In this document: piece by piece, positions 3,774-5,635 of the stretch
Layout: each line of letters opens with the position of its first letter
Position numbering within the stretch: the first letter of the stretch is position 1
NCBI GenBank assembly: GCA_035575095.1
Contig: DATLYF010000158.1
Span: forward strand, 1-5,635
DNA: 5,635 nucleotides
Direction: 5' to 3'
Source: DATLYF01 sp035575095
Lineage (GTDB): Bacteria > Pseudomonadota > Gammaproteobacteria > Competibacterales > Competibacteraceae
Notes under the pieces: model-generated
Told to the model about the DNA's origin: nothing
Seen by the model: only the letters and a program-made list of their open reading frames with translations
Databases searched by the model: none
Program-made: the position numbers and the translations under genes

Positions 3774-5635
3774 ATGAATGGCGAACTGCCCATCGACGCG
3801 GTGCTGCCCGAGATCTGCGCGCAGCTCGCCGGACACCCCTGCCTGGTGCTACAGGCCCCACCCGGCGCCGGCAAGACCACGCATGTGCCGCTGGCCCTGC
3901 TCGAGCAGCCCTGGCTGGCCGGCCGCTCCATCCTCATGCTGGAGCCGCGCCGGCTAGCGGCGCGGGCGGCGGCGGCGCGGATGGCCGAACTGCTGGGTGA
4001 GCCGACAGGGCGCAGCGTGGGCTATCGGGTGCGCTTCGACGTCCAGGTGTCGGCCGCCACCCGCATCGAGGTGCTGACCGAGGGCATCCTCACCCGCCGT
4101 CTGCAATCCGATCCCGAGCTTCAGGGCGTGGGGCTGGTGATCTTCGACGAGTTCCACGAGCGCAGTCTGCACGCCGACCTGGCCCTGGCCCTGTGCCGGG
4201 AGAGCCAGCAGGCGCTGCGCGACGACCTGAAGATCCTGGTCATGTCCGCTACCCTGGACGGCGCGGCGGTAGCCGGCCTGCTGGGTGATGCGCCCATCGT
4301 CAGCAGCGCCGGGCGCGCCTTCCCGGTGACGGTCCACTACCAGGCGCGCGAGTCCAGCGCCCCCCTGCCGACCCAGGTGGCCCATGCCGTGGTCGAGGCT
4401 CTGGCCCGCCACGACGGCGATGTGCTGGCTTTCCTGCCCGGCGGCGGCGAGATCCGCCGCGCCCAGGAGTTGCTGGCGCAGCGCCTGGACGACGCCGTGC
4501 AGGTCCTGCCGCTTTACGGCGATCTGCCCCAGGAAGCGCAGAACCGCGCCATCCGCCCCGACGCCGCTGGCCGGCGCAAGGTGGTGCTGGCCACGCCCAT
4601 CGCCGAGACCAGTCTGACCATCGAGGGCGTGCGCGTGGTGGTGGATTCCGGCTACGCCCGGGTACCGCGCTTCGACCCGCGGCGCAGCCTGAGCCGACTG
4701 GAGACGGTGCGCATCTCCCAGGATTCGGCCGAGCAGCGCGCCGGCCGCGCCGGGCGTCTCGGCCCCGGAGTGTGCTACCGGCTGTGGCCGCAGTCGCTGC
4801 GCCTGGCCCCGCGCCGCAGCCCCGAGATCCTCGAGGCCGATCTGGCACCGCTGGCCCTGGAGCTGGCGCAGTGGGGCGTGCAGGACGCCAACGCCCTGAT
4901 CTGGCTCGATCCGCCGCCGGCTGCCGCCCTGGCCCAGGCGCGGGAGCTGCTCACCCGGCTGGAGGCCCTGGACGAGCGGGGCCGCATCACCGAGCAGGGC
5001 CGCCGCCTGGCCGCCCTGCCCCTGCACCCGCGACTGGCGCACATGCTGCTGGAGGGGCGCGCGCGCGGGTTGGGTGCGCTGGCCTGCGACCTGGCGGCAC
5101 TGCTGGAGGAACGCGACCTCCTCGGCCGCGACAGCGGTGTCGACTTGGAGCTGCGCCTGGAGGCGCTGGCCGCCTACCGCAGCGGCGGGCGCGAGGCGGC
5201 GCGCAAGCTGGGGGCCGACCCCAATGGCTGCGCCCGGGTGGAGCAGGCCGCGCGCCAGTACCGGCAGTTGCTCGGCGAACCGCGGCCAGTGAGCGCCTGG
5301 CAACGCGGTCAGCCCGGTCTGCTGCTGGCCCTGGCCTATCCCGATCGGGTGGCGCAGCGTCGCGACGGCGAAAGCCTGCATTACCGCCTGGCCAACGGCC
5401 GCGGCGCCCGGCTCGCCGAGCACGATCCGCTGGCCGGCCGCGACTGGCTGGCCGTGGCCCAGCTCGACGCCGGCCAGGACGAAGGGCGGGTGTTCCTCGC
5501 CGTCGAGCTGAGCCTGGCCGAGCTGGAGGATGCCCTGGCGGCGCGACTCGAGGAGCGCGAGCGGGTGGCCTGGGATGCGCGCCAGCAGGCGGTGACGGCG
5601 GTGCGCGAGCGCTGTCTGGATGCCCTGGTGCTGGA
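3774..5635 (+). CDS. hrpB: ATP-dependent helicase HrpB (5' part, runs off the window)
   Basis: The first 620 codons of a DEAH-type superfamily 2 helicase are present, and the frame is open to the right edge. Motif I is APPGAGKTT (28-36, lysine K34), motif Ia LEPRRLAA (56-63), motif Ib TEGILTRR (102-109), motif II DEFH (125-128) and motif III SAT (158-160). Motif IV is near LAFLPGGGEI (218-227), motif V spans ATPIAETSLTIEG (273-285) and motif VI is QRAGRAGR (321-328). The DEFH form of the DEAH box and the short N-terminus before motif I are typical of HrpB rather than HrpA. A helicase-associated HA2 region follows (about 345-440), and the HrpB-specific C-terminal domain begins at roughly 490. 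Full-length HrpB is usually about 820-840 residues, so roughly 200 are missing. ATG 3774 has AGGA 10 nt upstream. HrpB is a presumed RNA helicase with poorly defined cellular role. Confidence 0.95.
   Translation, partial: MNGELPIDAVLPEICAQLAGHPCLVLQAPPGAGKTTHVPLALLEQPWLAGRSILMLEPRRLAARAAAARMAELLGEPTGRSVGYRVRFDVQVSAATRIEVLTEGILTRRLQSDPELQGVGLVIFDEFHERSLHADLALALCRESQQALRDDLKILVMSATLDGAAVAGLLGDAPIVSSAGRAFPVTVHYQARESSAPLPTQVAHAVVEALARHDGDVLAFLPGGGEIRRAQELLAQRLDDAVQVLPLYGDLPQEAQNRAIRPDAAGRRKVVLATPIAETSLTIEGVRVVVDSGYARVPRFDPRRSLSRLETVRISQDSAEQRAGRAGRLGPGVCYRLWPQSLRLAPRRSPEILEADLAPLALELAQWGVQDANALIWLDPPPAAALAQARELLTRLEALDERGRITEQGRRLAALPLHPRLAHMLLEGRARGLGALACDLAALLEERDLLGRDSGVDLELRLEALAAYRSGGREAARKLGADPNGCARVEQAARQYRQLLGEPRPVSAWQRGQPGLLLALAYPDRVAQRRDGESLHYRLANGRGARLAEHDPLAGRDWLAVAQLDAGQDEGRVFLAVELSLAELEDALAARLEERERVAWDARQQAVTAVRERCLDALVL

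Noticed and set aside
3954..5423. Long open frame of 489 codons opposite hrpB, and similar long frames inside the DedA/PAP2 gene.
   Set aside because: These are expected shadows in GC-rich coding DNA; the proteins are low-complexity Q/G/A/R-rich and the true frames have complete family motifs.

Overview
The window is GC-rich, with strongly G/C-biased third codon positions. It carries four clearly identifiable protein genes, the tail of a probable fifth, and one gene-poor, AT-richer stretch of about 430 bp. The gene types (a DedA/PAP2/LssY fusion, a short isochorismatase-fold hydrolase, a Pat-like GNAT and the HrpB helicase) and the codon bias suggest a gammaproteobacterium of the Pseudomonas type. 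That assignment is inferred from family knowledge, not from a marker gene.

Layout: positions 1-39 are probably the last 12 codons of an upstream gene. At 62-2059 (+) lies a 665-residue membrane protein fusing a DedA transporter-like domain, a PAP2 phosphatase and an LssY-type C-terminal domain. After 29 bp comes a cysteine hydrolase of the isochorismatase/nicotinamidase fold (2089-2634, +), probably in the same operon. A GNAT acetyltransferase runs the other way (2612-3343, -), and its 3' end overlaps the hydrolase 3' end by 23 bp. At 3774 the ATP-dependent helicase gene hrpB begins (+) and runs off the right edge after 620 codons.

The gene-free stretch 3344-3773 is the most interesting part. 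On the minus strand it has a near-consensus sigma-54 promoter (3597-3612), preceded by an IHF-like site, two perfect palindromes and an NtrC-like dyad at typical enhancer distances. About 75 bp downstream is a strong intrinsic terminator, also minus-oriented (3511-3542). No convincing coding sequence lies between promoter and terminator. The simplest reading is an unannotated sigma-54-dependent small RNA of about 75 nt, sitting between hrpB and the acetyltransferase gene and sharing its upstream control region with the hrpB promoter. Alternatively the terminator could be an attenuator in a long leader of the acetyltransferase gene.

Functionally, the fusion protein is predicted to act on undecaprenyl or phospholipid phosphates at the inner membrane: its PAP2 part would remove phosphate and its DedA part would move the lipid phosphate across the membrane. 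The hydrolase and the acetyltransferase have intact catalytic motifs but unknown substrates. HrpB has all its core helicase motifs.
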